This document shows, in pieces, positions 33,071-44,528 of a DNA stretch of 64,000 nt. Origin of the DNA: Pristionchus mayeri (lineage: Eukaryota > Nematoda > Chromadorea > Rhabditida > Neodiplogasteridae); NCBI GenBank assembly GCA_036245805.1, contig BTRK01000003.1, forward strand, positions 11,222,001 through 11,286,000. The letters are read 5' to 3'. The translations under genes were made by a program, and so were the position numbers. A model generated the notes under the pieces. That model was given only the letters and a program-made list of their open reading frames with translations. It had not been told where the DNA came from and did no database searches. Positions within the stretch are counted from its first letter, which is position 1, and each line of letters begins with the position of its first letter.

Positions 33071-35104
33071 TTAGGCTGGTTCATAAGTTTCTTTCTTTTT
33101 TCATGCACCAACATTCTGACCTCCCTAGGTAGTCGCAATGAGCCAATCAAATAATTGTTTTTGATGTTGATACGGACATGGGTACACACTATAGCGAATA
33201 CTATATTGGGTTGATTCTATCAATTAGAATAGAGCATTTTAGTTTGGAAGTAATCGGACCAGCTCGAGCAGTCCGACTTTTCAATTGCTCTATGCTCCGA
33301 GTGGAATAAAGGTCACATTTAGCAAATTATTATAAAGTAGTTTGACTGGGTATGTCATACGACATAGCCCACCAAACCTACCGTGAAAACCCTACTAGAA
33401 ATGTTGGCCCAATTACAGAACTAATGTAGTTGAAAATTATAGAACTCAAATTGCTGAGCGCAACTTCCTTATACAGCATTGATGAATGCTCAATTTCGAT
33501 GGGTTGTGAAGTACTTTCCCCTGTAAGTATGCTAACAAATCTAGGAAAGGATAGGACTTCCCGTTGAAGAACTGCTGATTTCGAAATAATCGTGTCCTGA
33601 TTCATCCGCTGAAATCAACACTTTTTGGATTCCCCTGTTTCACACACACGTTCGAATCCGGATTTGTTGTGCTTAGTAGAACAAAGAACTCCTGCCTAAG
33701 TGTTCCTCAATTGGGTAGAATCAAAATCCCACAAAAATTCGATAACCTGAATTTATCCCAAAAAGGTCAAAATATCCGTTTACCGATGTTAATTTTCTGA
33801 GACTTATCAACTTCTCACGATGATGCGTAGATCCAAATCAAATGTATGGTAGTAATCTACCACCATGGCCATAATACATGGTAGCCAGAAAATCATGAGA
33901 GCCTAGACACGCCAACAGAAATTTGAAAAATAAAAAAGAAAGAAAGAAAGAAACACACTATCTGACAGATCCGAAATAGACTTGGCACAGGCTAAAAAAT
34001 GAAATTCCTTTTTACTCCGCCAATAGGCAGTACTCATTGAGATAAACATACGAGCGTCGGCAGAATTTTGATATGCGTCCGCGCGCGCGGCAGCGCGGAT
34101 CTTGAACAAAACTACCGTAATCCTCAAAAATCTGTATATCGATTTGAAGCACTGCGGCGGTAGGGGGAATGAGTCGGCGAGAAAATTCTAAGACTTTTTT
34201 ACTCCGGGGACTTTTTCGATCAGATTCCATCTAAGGCTGGAAATCGATATTTTCAGTTTTACTTCGCATTTGATCTGATTTATCTAAAAATATTTCTATA
34301 ACACCCCGGAATGTTATTTGCTCAGAAGGTTCTACCAGTAATAAGACATCATATATTTTAAAATGAAGAAAATTTCAAAGCCTAATATATTGTTTTTCGG
34401 TCAAAACATGAATACAACTTTAATTATGTTGTAAGAATTACTGTAACCAACTTTTCCAAAGTTTGGTATTTTCACACTAGGACTGGATTTTACCATCCTA
34501 ATCGTCTTCTCGGAGCCTCTAGGCCATTGAGACATCTGAATTCAATTCATATTGGGGTAAAACCAAAAGTTAGGGAAAGACGGCTACAGTAATTCTTACA
34601 CCATAATTCAACTTTTAGTCATGTTTTGACATAAAAACAATATATTAGGTTTTTAAATTTTTTCGCCTTTCTAATATATTGTGTATCAGTGTAAGAGGAA
34701 TCTAAATAGATCTTATAATTCCGGGGTGTTCGGTAAGAAATTAGTGAAAATTGCAAAAATAGAGGAAGTAAAAATGGAAATATCGATTTCCGGCCTTAGA
34801 TGGAATCTGATCGAAAAATACCCGGGAGTAAAAAAATTTTAGAATTCGTTCGCCGACTCATCCCCCCTACTGCCACAGGGATCGGAATCGATATACAATA
34901 GTTTGAGGATTACGTTAGTTTTGTTCAAGATCCGCGCTGCCGCGCGCGCAGACGCATAGCAAAATTCTGCCGACACTCGTATGTTTTCGTCGCTGAGTAC
35001 TGCCTATTGGCGAAGTTAGAACGAATCAGACTTTTCGGCCAGTGCCAAGTCGCTGAAGAAATATGTTGATTTTCTTAGATAGTGTGTTTTATGCACCAGC
35101 CTAA
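33071..35104. mobile_element. Mariner-like composite element, TA target site
   Basis: Starts TTAGGCTGGTTCATAAG after TA and ends with ACCAGCCTAA before TA; the inverted termini agree over 15 of 16 bases. The diverged homologous segment at the palindrome centre (near 47,273) lacks it and has a single TA at the corresponding place, so this is an insertion with a related empty site. No transposase remains; the right half is a foldback of the ACTATCT family. Mirror: 59,630-61,663. Confidence 0.75.
33950..35090. mobile_element. Foldback element, ACTATCT family, copy 3
   Basis: The ends read ACACACTATCTGACAGAT and, reversed, ACACACTATCTAAGAAA. Arms of about 480 bp share the GCGCGCGCGG core and the GCGGTAGGGGGAATGAGTC block with the copies at 8.5 and 11.3 kb. 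It lies inside the mariner-like ends; its relation to them (host or nested insertion) is unclear. Mirror: 59,644-60,784. Confidence 0.85.
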
Positions 35105-35460
35105 TATTATACATATTTATTTGCATTTTAAGATCAGTGTGTCATAGACCAATTGTTGTCCGAAGTACACGCTTCCAAATATGGAGGACGTGCAACCGAA
35201 ATCCTGAAGCTGTGATCATTCTAAAGAAATGTGATGCCAGAAGTTTTCTATATCGCTTTGCCACATATTTTTAAATTAATACTACTTTAATATATTTCCA
35301 AGCAATTATCACCGTCCGCATTCGGTGATTGACCAGTTCACAGAATGCTTTAACCGGTATACCACTGTTCTTCATCATTGGTCCCTCGTCTTTTCTCGTC
35401 CTCGCTCTCTCGCATATCATTGCCTGTAGACGTTCCAGGAGCCTGAGATAAGAGTAACAT

Positions 35461-36474
35461 GTGAGGATGTTTGCCTAAGAATCGAGCAGATTTGTAGAGA
35501 TCTGGCAGAGCTCAAAAATCTCGATTTTCCGTAACTCTGTATTTTTGGGTAGTTGAAGGTGCTGAAGACGGTGGGCACATTCATTTTGTCCTCAGCGTTG
35601 CCGTTGGATCCATACGGCGTCACGTCGACAACGCATTTTTACGTATATCTCATAATCGGAGTGCACTAAATTTACGTGAGTAATGTTTCTGGGGTAGAAT
35701 TTTTGCTGATCACGCCTGTCAACTTCATTTTTCATGAATTGATAAAATAATTTTTAAAAATTCAACTTTTCGTGGGCAAAACTCCGAGCTTAGCCATTTA
35801 CACCGATGAACAGTCGTGACGAGAGGATTCAGAATCTACAATTTCATCGAAATTGTCGGTAGGACTTTTAAGATTGGAGTGAAAACGTAATGTGAAAATG
35901 GGTTAAAAAGAGGCAATCGCAGACTCTCCCTCCCTTCTCCCCCCTGGCAGTTTACGACCCCTCGCCGCTCTCTCCCTCCACCACACTCTCTCGCCCATTC
36001 CTCTCCTCTGCCGCGGGGAGAGTCTGCGATTGCCTCTTTTTAACCCATTTTCGCATTATGTTTTCACTCCAATCTTAAAAGTCCTACCGACAATTTCGAT
36101 GAAATTGTAGATTCTGACTCCTCTCGTCACGACTGTTCATCGGTGTAAATTGCTAAGCTCGGAGTTGTGCCCACGAAAAGTTGAATTTAAAATTTTTTTT
36201 ATCAATTCATGAAAAATGACGTAGACAGGCGTGATCAGCATAAAATTCTACCCCAGAAACCTTACTCACGTAAATTTAGTGCATCCCGATTATGAGATAT
36301 ACGTAAAAATGCATTTTCGACGAGACGCCGTCTGGAGCCAACGGCAACCCTGAGGACAAAATGAATGTGCCCACCGTCTTCAGCACCTTCAACTACCCAA
36401 AAATACAGAGTCACGGAAAAAACTATTTTTGTGCTATGCCGGCCCATGCTTGATTCTTAGGCAAACGGCCTCAT
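35461..36474. mobile_element. Foldback element, about 470-bp arms
   Basis: The left arm (35,461-35,931) mirrors the right (36,015-36,474) around an 83-bp spacer. The terminal sequence is GTGAGGATGTTTGCCTAAG with an imperfect reversed copy at the other end. The diverged paralogous segment at 47,770-47,815 lacks this element and runs straight through AACATATTAGCTAAACTC, giving a related empty site. The 6-bp indel that distinguishes the two palindrome arms lies in its right arm. Mirror: 58,266-59,273. Confidence 0.85.
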
Positions 36475-37127
36475 ATAGCCTAAACTCGTTGTACAACTGG
36501 AATTGAGAAAAAATCAAAACGCAACATTATAGTAGGGTCGCAGGAACGAGATTTGGATAGGGATATCCGCACCCTCATCTCTCTCATCATCTCTCTCACT
36601 CCCCCCCAATTCGTGCGCGCGAGCCGAACCTGACTGTGGCACGAAAATCCCGACATTGGGCAAATTGTTTGCGCCTCCCTCATTCCCTTCCCTTGGACTG
36701 ATCGGGAGTGATATAGTGCTGATAGCGAAGTGGTTTCTTTATTTTTTCCTCTCAATAAAAATATTCATAAAAAATACCTCTAATATGAAAATTCGGAGTC
36801 CCAGCTTTCATCATAAAACCCAACAAGGCCTAGGACTACTCGCCTAACGTAATCCTATCGAACCTTGATGGTAATCAGCGTTTTTACAGGTGTGTCAAAC
36901 GTATCATGAATCGGGTTTTGTCGTCATTGAAAGGCTTGAAATGATACGATGGGATTGTGATTGTGATTGATTGTGGCTGAATAGGTCGCCTGAAGTATCA
37001 CCATTTCTATTATTTTGTATTTAATAATTCAAACAATTTGCTTGTTTTCGACGCAAGGATGGGGAGGATTAGCTTCCGCAGCTTTGATTGTTAATATGGT
37101 GAGAAGTTGAGACCGAAGTCTTGCGAT
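36475..37127. repeat. Outer copy of an old inverted duplicate
   Basis: Diverged reverse-complement partner of about 46,540-46,960 (shared GACTGATCGGGAGTGATA, TCTCAATAAAAATATTC, GGTAATCAGC). Together with 35,105-35,460 against 46,960-47,284 it shows that each arm contains an older inverted duplication. No gene. Mirror: 57,613-58,265. Confidence 0.75.
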
Positions 37128-37305
37128 GACAGTCATTCATTCATTCATTCATTCATTATTTATTCCGTCAAAGGGGATATGCAAGTAATAGGCGAGATGA
37201 AAAAACAATAGACGGATGTCCGTCGACGTTGTCGAATCGGGTTTCTTGCGGCAGCAAGGGTAGGGTAGGGGTCTGTAGAGGGAGTGGGCGAGGGATGGGT
37301 ATAGA

Positions 37306-40062
37306 TCATAGATCAAGCCATGCTTTAATAATAGACTGGGGGAAGAAAGAAGGGGGTTGGGAGCAGATAAAGATACGAAATGATTCAGGGTGTAAGAATA
37401 TTGCGGATTCAGGTAAAGAGTTCCATGTAGCAATTGTACGCGATACAACTGTAGTCCGACAATGGGTGGGTATAAATGGTAATATTATTCTAAGATTGTG
37501 AGAATTCCGGAGAGAACGAGGAATAGGGGCAATAACGAGAAGAGGAGATGTATCAAGCAAACATCTTCTATGAATAACTGAGTGAAGGAACATAATATCT
37601 ATGACAAATCTGCGTCGCTCAAGAGTGGTTAGATTGAGGTCAATGAGTCGTTGGCGATAGGAAACACTGGGAAGGTTGCAGCGCGCATATATTCGTCGAG
37701 TAAAATCGCGTTGGACTCTTTCAATAGCTTTTGTCAGATCAACACTATGAACGGGATTCCAAATAATGGAGCAATATTCAAGATTGGGTAATACATAGGT
37801 GGTAAATGATTTAATGTAAATAGAAGGGCAAGTGCTTCTAAATGATTTGAATACTAAGTTGGATAAGGAACGGGCTTTGGAAATGAATTTGTTAATATGG
37901 TCAGAGAAGGATAAGGTTGGGGTAAAAAGAACTCCTAGATCTTTAACGAACATTTTCTTATCGGGAGAAGGGACGAGGGGAACATTATTAATAAAATATT
38001 TCCGTTTAGGATTGTGCGAACCAAAGTGCACAATAGTACATTTAGTCTCGGATAATCCTAGATTCCATAAGGAGGACCAAGATGAAACAGAATCTAAGGC
38101 CAGTTGCAAATCATTCGAAAAAGAGGGCACTTCGGTAAACAATTTTAAATCATCGGCATACACAGAGTATCTAATCGATTTGGGGAATGAGGAAGCAATA
38201 TCATTAATAAATAGGATAAACAATAGGGGACCCAGGCATGACCCTTGGGGAACACCTGACTTAACATGTGAGGGGGGTGAGAAAGAAGAATCAAGAAAAA
38301 TTGACTGTGATCTGTCCGATAGATACGCACTGAACCAGGAAACGAGGTGATTTGAAAGACCTACTTCCGACAATTTATGGAGCAATAATCGGTGGTCTAT
38401 ACTATCAAAGGCCTTACGAAAATCTATGTATACAGTATCAAAAGCCGATTTTTTGTGAGCTATTCTCAGATAGTGTGCATAGGTCTCGGCTAAATTTGAT
38501 GAGGTTGATCGGGAGTTTCTAAAGCCTGTCTGCTGGGGATCGAAGATATTATTGTTATCAAGAAACAATGTAATTTCTCTGATGAGAATCTTTTCTAATA
38601 CCTTACAAGTAGGGGAAGTAAGGGAAATTGGGCGAAAATCAGAAATAGAATTGCTAGTTTTCTTGGGAATAGGCTTAACCAAGGCTTGCTTCCACAGTAG
38701 TGGGACCTGTGATGTAAGGAGGGACTTGTTGAAAATAATAGAAAGTGGTGTGAGGAGGGAATACTTACACTTAGTGAGCACAATACTAGGAATCCTATCT
38801 GGAGATACATTAATTTTAGGTAAAACGCTACGGAGAGCACAAAGAATATCTAAATGAGATACTGTAGGTATATCAAAAGTAAATTTAGGAGAAGGAAGGG
38901 GGAGGGGAGAGTGTTGGGGTACGGAAAAGGCAGATGAAAAGAAAGAAGAGAAAGCGATACATTTCTCATCATTAGTTATAAGAACGTTGCCAGATGAGTC
39001 AACTAAACCGGATGGGGTTGCTTTAGGAGCCTTAAGTCTATCACTACATAAATTATAGAAGGCATTAGGGTTGGAGGAGGCAACAATTCTGCACTCCATG
39101 AAACAGTGATAATTATTTAAAGCAGCGTTAAATCTATCTGTCATTCTTAAACAAGCGAGGCTATTGGGGGCGTTTCTAACTAGATTCTTACATTTGCCAT
39201 AAAGAATTTTTAAATTACGGGGATATCTAGACAAGAGAGACGGCTTTGATAGAGGAACATAATAGTCAAGCAAATCATTGATGAATTGGACATAATATTC
39301 ATAAGCACAATTCGCATCAAGAGCACTCATAGCAACTGTCCAATCGTGGGACAGAATAACACTATTAATAGAAAGCCAATCGGCATTTTTATATAACCGT
39401 GATGGGGTTGGGGAATGAAGAGGAGGAGAGGGGATGCGGAGGTCAAAAACGAGGGAAAGGTGATCACTAAGTGGGACGGAAGGCGAAATATTACTAATAA
39501 TGTCGAAGTTGCAAAAGACTAGGTCAAGAAAGTTTTGGAGTCGGGTAGGAAAACAAACAAATTGCTTTAAATAATGGTCGCATGCAAAATCTATGAGATC
39601 AGAAATGGTTGACGACGTCATATTGATCCAATCTACTTGAGAATAATTAAAATCACCAATTAAAATACAAGGAAATTGACTCGTCATAAGAGGGGTGATA
39701 AAATCTAGAAAAGAGGTGAATGCGGATGGAGGGGATGACGGGGATCTATATACTGCAAAAATCCGGAGTTTACGATACGGTAAAGAGGAACTGAAATTAA
39801 AATGGATATCAATTACGCATGCTTCAAGGAGGGATGACGAAAAGGTGGATATAATAACTGGGCTAAGAGAGGAATGGGCAATTATTGCAACGCCGCCTCC
39901 GCGGCCAGAGTCCTCAGTAACTACTCTATCACGACGGAAAGCTAAATAATCAGGGGAGCCGCCAATCAAATAAGCGTCAATGTCAGAGTCAGTGAGCCAA
40001 GTCTCGGTGAGAACGATCAATCGATATGCAAATGATGCTAAAACGAAAGATAACTGGGGCAT
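37306..40062 (-). CDS. LINE ORF2: endonuclease-reverse transcriptase
   Basis: 918 residues. The N-terminal apurinic-like endonuclease shows LTETWL (Glu20), GRGGGVAII, YRSPSS, ILIGDFNY near 133-140 and SDHLSLVFDL. The reverse transcriptase follows with FRPISLTSPTCKVLEKIL, DFRKAFDSIDH, SGVPQGSCLGPLLF and YADDLKLF, and then a C-terminal LINE domain. It performs target-primed reverse transcription in the nucleus. Residue 141 is Ser here (codon at 39,640-39,642) and Pro in the right arm. An in-frame TAA stands directly before the ATG, and the preceding frame encodes VSVYYANSRSIRC, which looks like the true endonuclease start with its conserved Asn, so the open frame appears 5' truncated by a stop. 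Confidence 0.92.
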   Translation of the reverse strand: MPQLSFVLASFAYRLIVLTETWLTDSDIDAYLIGGSPDYLAFRRDRVVTEDSGRGGGVAIIAHSSLSPVIISTFSSSLLEACVIDIHFNFSSSLPYRKLRIFAVYRSPSSPPSAFTSFLDFITPLMTSQFPCILIGDFNYSQVDWINMTSSTISDLIDFACDHYLKQFVCFPTRLQNFLDLVFCNFDIISNISPSVPLSDHLSLVFDLRIPSPPLHSPTPSRLYKNADWLSINSVILSHDWTVAMSALDANCAYEYYVQFINDLLDYYVPLSKPSLLSRYPRNLKILYGKCKNLVRNAPNSLACLRMTDRFNAALNNYHCFMECRIVASSNPNAFYNLCSDRLKAPKATPSGLVDSSGNVLITNDEKCIAFSSFFSSAFSVPQHSPLPLPSPKFTFDIPTVSHLDILCALRSVLPKINVSPDRIPSIVLTKCKYSLLTPLSIIFNKSLLTSQVPLLWKQALVKPIPKKTSNSISDFRPISLTSPTCKVLEKILIREITLFLDNNNIFDPQQTGFRNSRSTSSNLAETYAHYLRIAHKKSAFDTVYIDFRKAFDSIDHRLLLHKLSEVGLSNHLVSWFSAYLSDRSQSIFLDSSFSPPSHVKSGVPQGSCLGPLLFILFINDIASSFPKSIRYSVYADDLKLFTEVPSFSNDLQLALDSVSSWSSLWNLGLSETKCTIVHFGSHNPKRKYFINNVPLVPSPDKKMFVKDLGVLFTPTLSFSDHINKFISKARSLSNLVFKSFRSTCPSIYIKSFTTYVLPNLEYCSIIWNPVHSVDLTKAIERVQRDFTRRIYARCNLPSVSYRQRLIDLNLTTLERRRFVIDIMFLHSVIHRRCLLDTSPLLVIAPIPRSLRNSHNLRIILPFIPTHCRTTVVSRTIATWNSLPESAIFLHPESFRIFICSQPPSFFPQSIIKAWLDL

Positions 40063-40227
40063 TTAGCATCTAATAGAGCGAGAATTAGCATAGTACACGC
40101 TAACTACGCGAGGACTAGATAGTGACTGATGAGGTGTACTAGAATGACTAGGAAGGGGTGGAAGACTAAGTGAAAGAAGAGGAACTGGAGGGAGGGACAA
40201 AAGAGGGGTACCCTTGCTGCCTGCCTC

Positions 40228-41145
40228 CTAGCGTGTGGTTCCTCCTCCTCTCCGCTCCTTGTTCACGTAGTCGGCGGCGGGGGCACGAGTGGAGTTACGA
40301 GTGGCGTCCACGGCAGGGGAGGATGAGGCACCAGTAGAGTCGGAGGTGTCTGAATGAATTCCATCGGCAGATCGGTTCTTGGGTCGCGCATCTTTGGGCA
40401 TTCCATAGTTGGGAGGGAGATCACGGGGGGTACGGTAGCTGATGATAGTGTGGTCGCGGAGTCCGAAAGAGAGTTTTCCCGCAATCAGGTTGCGTCTCTT
40501 GACCTCCTCACGCGCATCACGGTCGAGTTTGAGTTGGTGCGGGGTAAGATCGCGCCTGATGAAGGAAGGAGCGGGAAGGGGAGTAGGTCTGCCTGGCTTC
40601 GCTCTAATCGTCGAGAGAATGGAGTCACGAAGGGTTTTGCTAGGCAGTTCGGTCTTGAGAGGTCTGGATCCGGGCTCCTTATCCTTGGGGTGTCTGTGAT
40701 GAGTGATCTTGCCATCTTCGAACGCCTTCTTCACTTCCGGATCGCCAGAGTAGAGCACGAGTGCCTCGACTAGCTGCTGGTCATTCTTGAGTGACTCGGC
40801 TGGGTCCTTGCTTTCCTTGGCACCAATGACGACTGCTCTCTTCTCCTTCTCCTCGTACTCTTCCTTGTCACTCATCGCCTGTGCACATTCCTCATACACT
40901 TGTCTTGCGACAGTGTCGATGGATTGAGCGAGAGAGGTGAGAGAGGGGAGAGTGGGGGTGGAGGAGGGGGAGAGCGATTTGAGAAGGGCGAGCATTTCCT
41001 TCTGTGTCTCCTTGATCTGGCTCATTTGGACTCCTAGCTCATCGACCTTCTTCGTGAGTGCAGTCACACTCTCCTGCCAGCCAGGCTTACTTGCGCTCCT
41101 AGCCTCAGGAGGGAGAGGAGCCTTCCTAGGGGTGGGCTGACTCAT
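40228..41145 (-). CDS. LINE ORF1: nucleic-acid-binding protein
   Basis: 305 residues in the same LINE, same frame as ORF2, 165 nt (55 codons) upstream. A short coiled coil (about 25-58, VTALTKKVDELGVQMSQIKE) is followed by a charged central part and a basic segment (RDAREEVKRRNLIAGKL). No zinc knuckle seen. The family role is RNA binding and RNP formation for retrotransposition. The 305-codon frame ends in TAG; the frame between TAG and the ORF2 ATG is open except for one TAA. Confidence 0.85.
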   Translation of the reverse strand: MSQPTPRKAPLPPEARSASKPGWQESVTALTKKVDELGVQMSQIKETQKEMLALLKSLSPSSTPTLPSLTSLAQSIDTVARQVYEECAQAMSDKEEYEEKEKRAVVIGAKESKDPAESLKNDQQLVEALVLYSGDPEVKKAFEDGKITHHRHPKDKEPGSRPLKTELPSKTLRDSILSTIRAKPGRPTPLPAPSFIRRDLTPHQLKLDRDAREEVKRRNLIAGKLSFGLRDHTIISYRTPRDLPPNYGMPKDARPKNRSADGIHSDTSDSTGASSSPAVDATRNSTRAPAADYVNKERRGGGTTR

Positions 41146-41384
41146 AACGCGCGAGAGAGGGGTGGAAGCGTTGAAATCTGACCCACCTCGTCAAGTGGGT
41201 TCGACCACTTTCCGTCGGCTACCCACGATGCCGACTAGCGAAGACGAGGCGAATCGAATCCAGAAGGAAGACGAGAGAGAGGGGAGAGAAGCGAGAGGCG
41301 AGGGCAATTTGCCTAATCCCGGAGCGAGGGGAGAGACGACCGCTCGGGACGGGGACAAAAGGGACGAAAGTCATAGACAGTCAT

Positions 41385-42659
41385 ATTTATTTAACCATTA
41401 TTCGATGAAGATTTAGCTTCAGGAGCATTGGCTGGCAATATTACGTGACTGCTCACCCGTAACAGTGATATGGCGTCAATTCTTTAGGTGGTCGAATAAA
41501 GTCAATTGAAATGTTGCTGGCAAGCAATAATAAGTCAATCTTCGCTGAGGAGCCTGCAGCATGAAGTGGGCTTCTCGAAGCAACTGCCTAAGCTTATCGT
41601 CGACTTAGGTAGGCCGGAATCTGGATAGTATATTATTATATCACACCACTCACGTAGAACATTCATCAGTGGTTAATTATCGTAAACTGATCGACTACCG
41701 TACTCCTCCTCACTGAGCCCATCTGCTCTTCTTCGATGGGGCGACGTCGTCTCTTGCTGAGGACTGAAACTGGCTGCCCAGTTGACCCGCTGCTACTGCA
41801 AGGAAAGTTCGATTGTATTTTTTGTACGTATTTCTCCGACGCCCATCAACGGTTCTCACTATTGGAAACTCTTAGGAAGTGGGCGAAACATGAATTATTC
41901 ACTTGGAAGAATAATTCATTTGAAAACGAGTTTTTTGAAGAAAAAATAAATAAAAAGTAAGTTTGTTTGACTATAATTTTGGAAAGATTTTGATCAATCT
42001 TTCTTTTTCCGAATCTTTTCTAAAACTATTCTCACAGAATCTTGTCAGTCGTAGTCACAAATTATTGTTTTAATATTATATCTCTCAAATATTATTATCA
42101 TGTGTTATAGAAGCTGCTGAACATGAAATCGCCAAAGCTTTGGATATTTTTTTTTCATACAAGTTTGAATAACTAATCAACAAACATCTTCAAATGTATA
42201 ATGAATAGATATTTCTCACTCACATGATCGTATTTCCGATATGACAGATCGTCATAATTTGTCAACATTTTTCACGTCGTAATCACTAAGCAATTGACTA
42301 ATTCATTCAATGGGGATTCCACACTCACATAATCTTCTCTGCAAATCTAAAAGCCATTGCAAGTTGCACGAGGAATTCCCTGCGAGGCAAGCTCCTGCCA
42401 GCAAACCTACAACACACATGCTTCACTTTCAATTCAAAAGTCTATAGGTAATGGAACATCAATACCTTTTCAGCGCGTGACTTACAATAATTCATAGATA
42501 TCAGCTCTTGAGAGCGAACCTGTAACTTTAGTGTTTCACTATCAATGTAAGAGTCTATAGGAAGTGGGACGTCAATAATATGCCCATGTTTGGTCACGAA
42601 ATGTAAATATCAGCCAATTCCAATTATCAGTGCGTTAAGAATCACACAATATTCGACAA
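41385..42659. other. No gene recognised; dispersed repeat fragments
   Basis: At about 42,400-42,570 two short copies of the dispersed family (CACATGCTTCACTTTCAATT and GTGTTTCACTATCAATG) lie close together. The rest is AT-rich with nothing recognised. Mirror: 52,081-53,355. Confidence 0.4.
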
Positions 42660-43630
42660 ATCCGGCACATCAAAAAGAGGCACTTTGAAATTTTTCGAGT
42701 TTCTGATAGCCACAGGCACCCTTTTTCGATTTCTGTACTTGCCATGTTTCAGAAGGACTAATTTGCATAATTAATTACGCTTGAACTTATACACTTTTTA
42801 ACTTCTTTGATTCGCAACTAGGCTTAACATTTTCCTAAAATTCTTAAAACATAGATATAGACCTATTTTGATGCGATCTATCCGAATATTTGGTTTATTC
42901 ATACAAAATCGGAAGTATAAATTCTCATCAATTTTTCGAAGATTTTTTCTCGAAAACAAAGCCGAACACATGGATTTTACATATGTTTTCCTCCTTGATG
43001 AAATCTACCCGCTAAAAATTTTGGAAACGATTTAATGGTTGTAATGACAGTTTTCATGTGACTGAAAACTCTCACCCCGGGCTACTCGTTGATCAGATTC
43101 GAATGTGTTTCAATGCCACATAATATGGAAGGCTGAGGATCTCCTTCAATGATGGAGAAACATTATCAAATAATCCTGAAAAACATTCGAATTCGGCGAA
43201 GGCTACGGCTGGGATGAAAGTTTTCAGTCACATGATAAACTTTCATTACAACCACTAAATCGCTTCCAAAATTTTTAGCAGTTTGATCTCATCAAGGAGG
43301 AAAACATATGTAAAATCCAGTTATGTGTTCGGCTTTGTTTTCGAGAAAAAAATCTTCGAAAAATTGATCAAAATTTAAACTTCAGATTTTGCATGAATAA
43401 ACAACATATGCGGATAGAGCGCATCAAAAAGGCCTAGTACCAAGTTTTCATAATTTTAGACAAATTATGCTCCAAGTGGCGAATTTTTATGAATTTTGTG
43501 TACATAACTTTGAGCATGAGTAATTATGCAAATTATAGATTTGAGCCCTTGACAAGTATACAAATCGAAAGAGGGGATCAACATGTATCAGAAACTGTTA
43601 AAATCCCAAACTGCCTTTTTTGCTGTGCCT
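42660..43630. mobile_element. Foldback element, about 450-bp arms
   Basis: Arms related by inversion around about 43,145. Both contain TGTGTTCGGCTTTGTTTTCG with CATATGTTTTCCTCCTTGAT in mirrored order, and GTTTTCAGTCACATGA near the centre. Arms are diverged (numerous substitutions), so this is an older copy. Mirror: 51,110-52,080. Confidence 0.8.
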
Positions 43631-43848
43631 GTGGGTATGCGATTCTTACGCGAATGCACTGTTATGGGCGACTTCAGCACCAATCCTACTCTACCCTTGA
43701 TCTGTACCCGTCTACCGTATCCCTTTCACTGATCAGATATTGGTGGTGCTTGTGGTTGAACTGATTGAGTACTGCCTGCACTGAGAGTAATAGTTGCGGC
43801 GTTTGAGCAGCCATGTCGCGCTGAATAAGAAGTTGGTTGTAAGATTAA

Positions 43849-44485
43849 AGGAGGCGTAAAGGCAAAATTACATGTCTGATGCTCTCATAACCGCGGATTA
43901 GATCTCCTCAACGATAAAAAGCTTCCAAAGTTTCGCCTTGATATCTCCATTCCGAACAGAGTTATCGCTAGTTGGCTCTGAGCCAGATCAGGGAAAGTTC
44001 AGGGATAGCTCAGGGACAGTGCGGAAATTCAAATAAATACAATAATACTGCATCGATATTTCAATTTCATCTGAATCATATCATTTCTATCTCTCAATCT
44101 GAATGAAAAATTCGCTGTTTCTGAAAAATAAAGCATACATATTCGGTAAATCGGTTTCGAGATTATTTCAAGATGAGAATTTGAATTTGGGTTTTGTCAA
44201 TTGCTATATTTTCTAGTTTTTGCCTTTTGTCATCCTTTAAAGGAGTAGTAAATGCAAAATTGAATTGTTGAAGCTTTCATGTGCACTGTCTAGATCTCCC
44301 CAACGACATTAAGCTACGAAATTTTCAGAGTGATATCTCCGTTCCGAACAGAACTATCGGTAGTTGGCTTCGTGCTAAATCAGGGAAAGATCAGGCAACG
44401 AGCGAGAGAGCACGCGACTTGAAGAGAGTTATTTCACTTTTTGAAACATAATTCAACCGGGCGCGCGTTTGACTTTACTCCTCCT
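43849..44485. mobile_element. Two adjacent TTAA-flanked MITEs (AGGAG ends)
   Basis: Termini: AGGAGGCGTAAAGGC after TTAA (43,845-43,848) and CTTTACTCCTCCT before TTAA (44,486-44,489). A third TTAA at 44,237-44,240 is flanked on both sides by related ends (…TGTCATCCT and AGGAGTAGTAAATGC), so two elements of about 388 and 245 bp abut across one TTAA. Both halves share an internal stretch with TCCGAACAGA and TAGTTGGCT. TTAA targets fit piggyBac- or Kolobok-type transposition. Mirror: 50,255-50,891. Confidence 0.75.
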
Positions 44486-44528
44486 TTAATATTTTGTTAT
44501 TTTATTGGACCGCAAGGATGGATGTAAT

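Larger units (their letters stand above)
37137..41375 (-). mobile_element. Full-length LINE (CR1/Jockey group), left arm
   Basis: A non-LTR retrotransposon with a 5' UTR of about 230 bp, ORF1, ORF2 and a short 3' UTR ending in a TGAA/ATGA microsatellite tail. The 9-bp target duplication GACAGTCAT lies at 37,128-37,136 and 41,376-41,384, so the copy is complete. Because both arms carry it at the same position with the same flanks, insertion predates the palindrome. Mirror: 53,365-57,603. Confidence 0.88.

Noticed and set aside
38145..38350. Extra proteins within the LINE on the opposite strand or other frames
   Set aside because: They overlap the ORF2 catalytic core, are mirrored in the other arm and show no domain.
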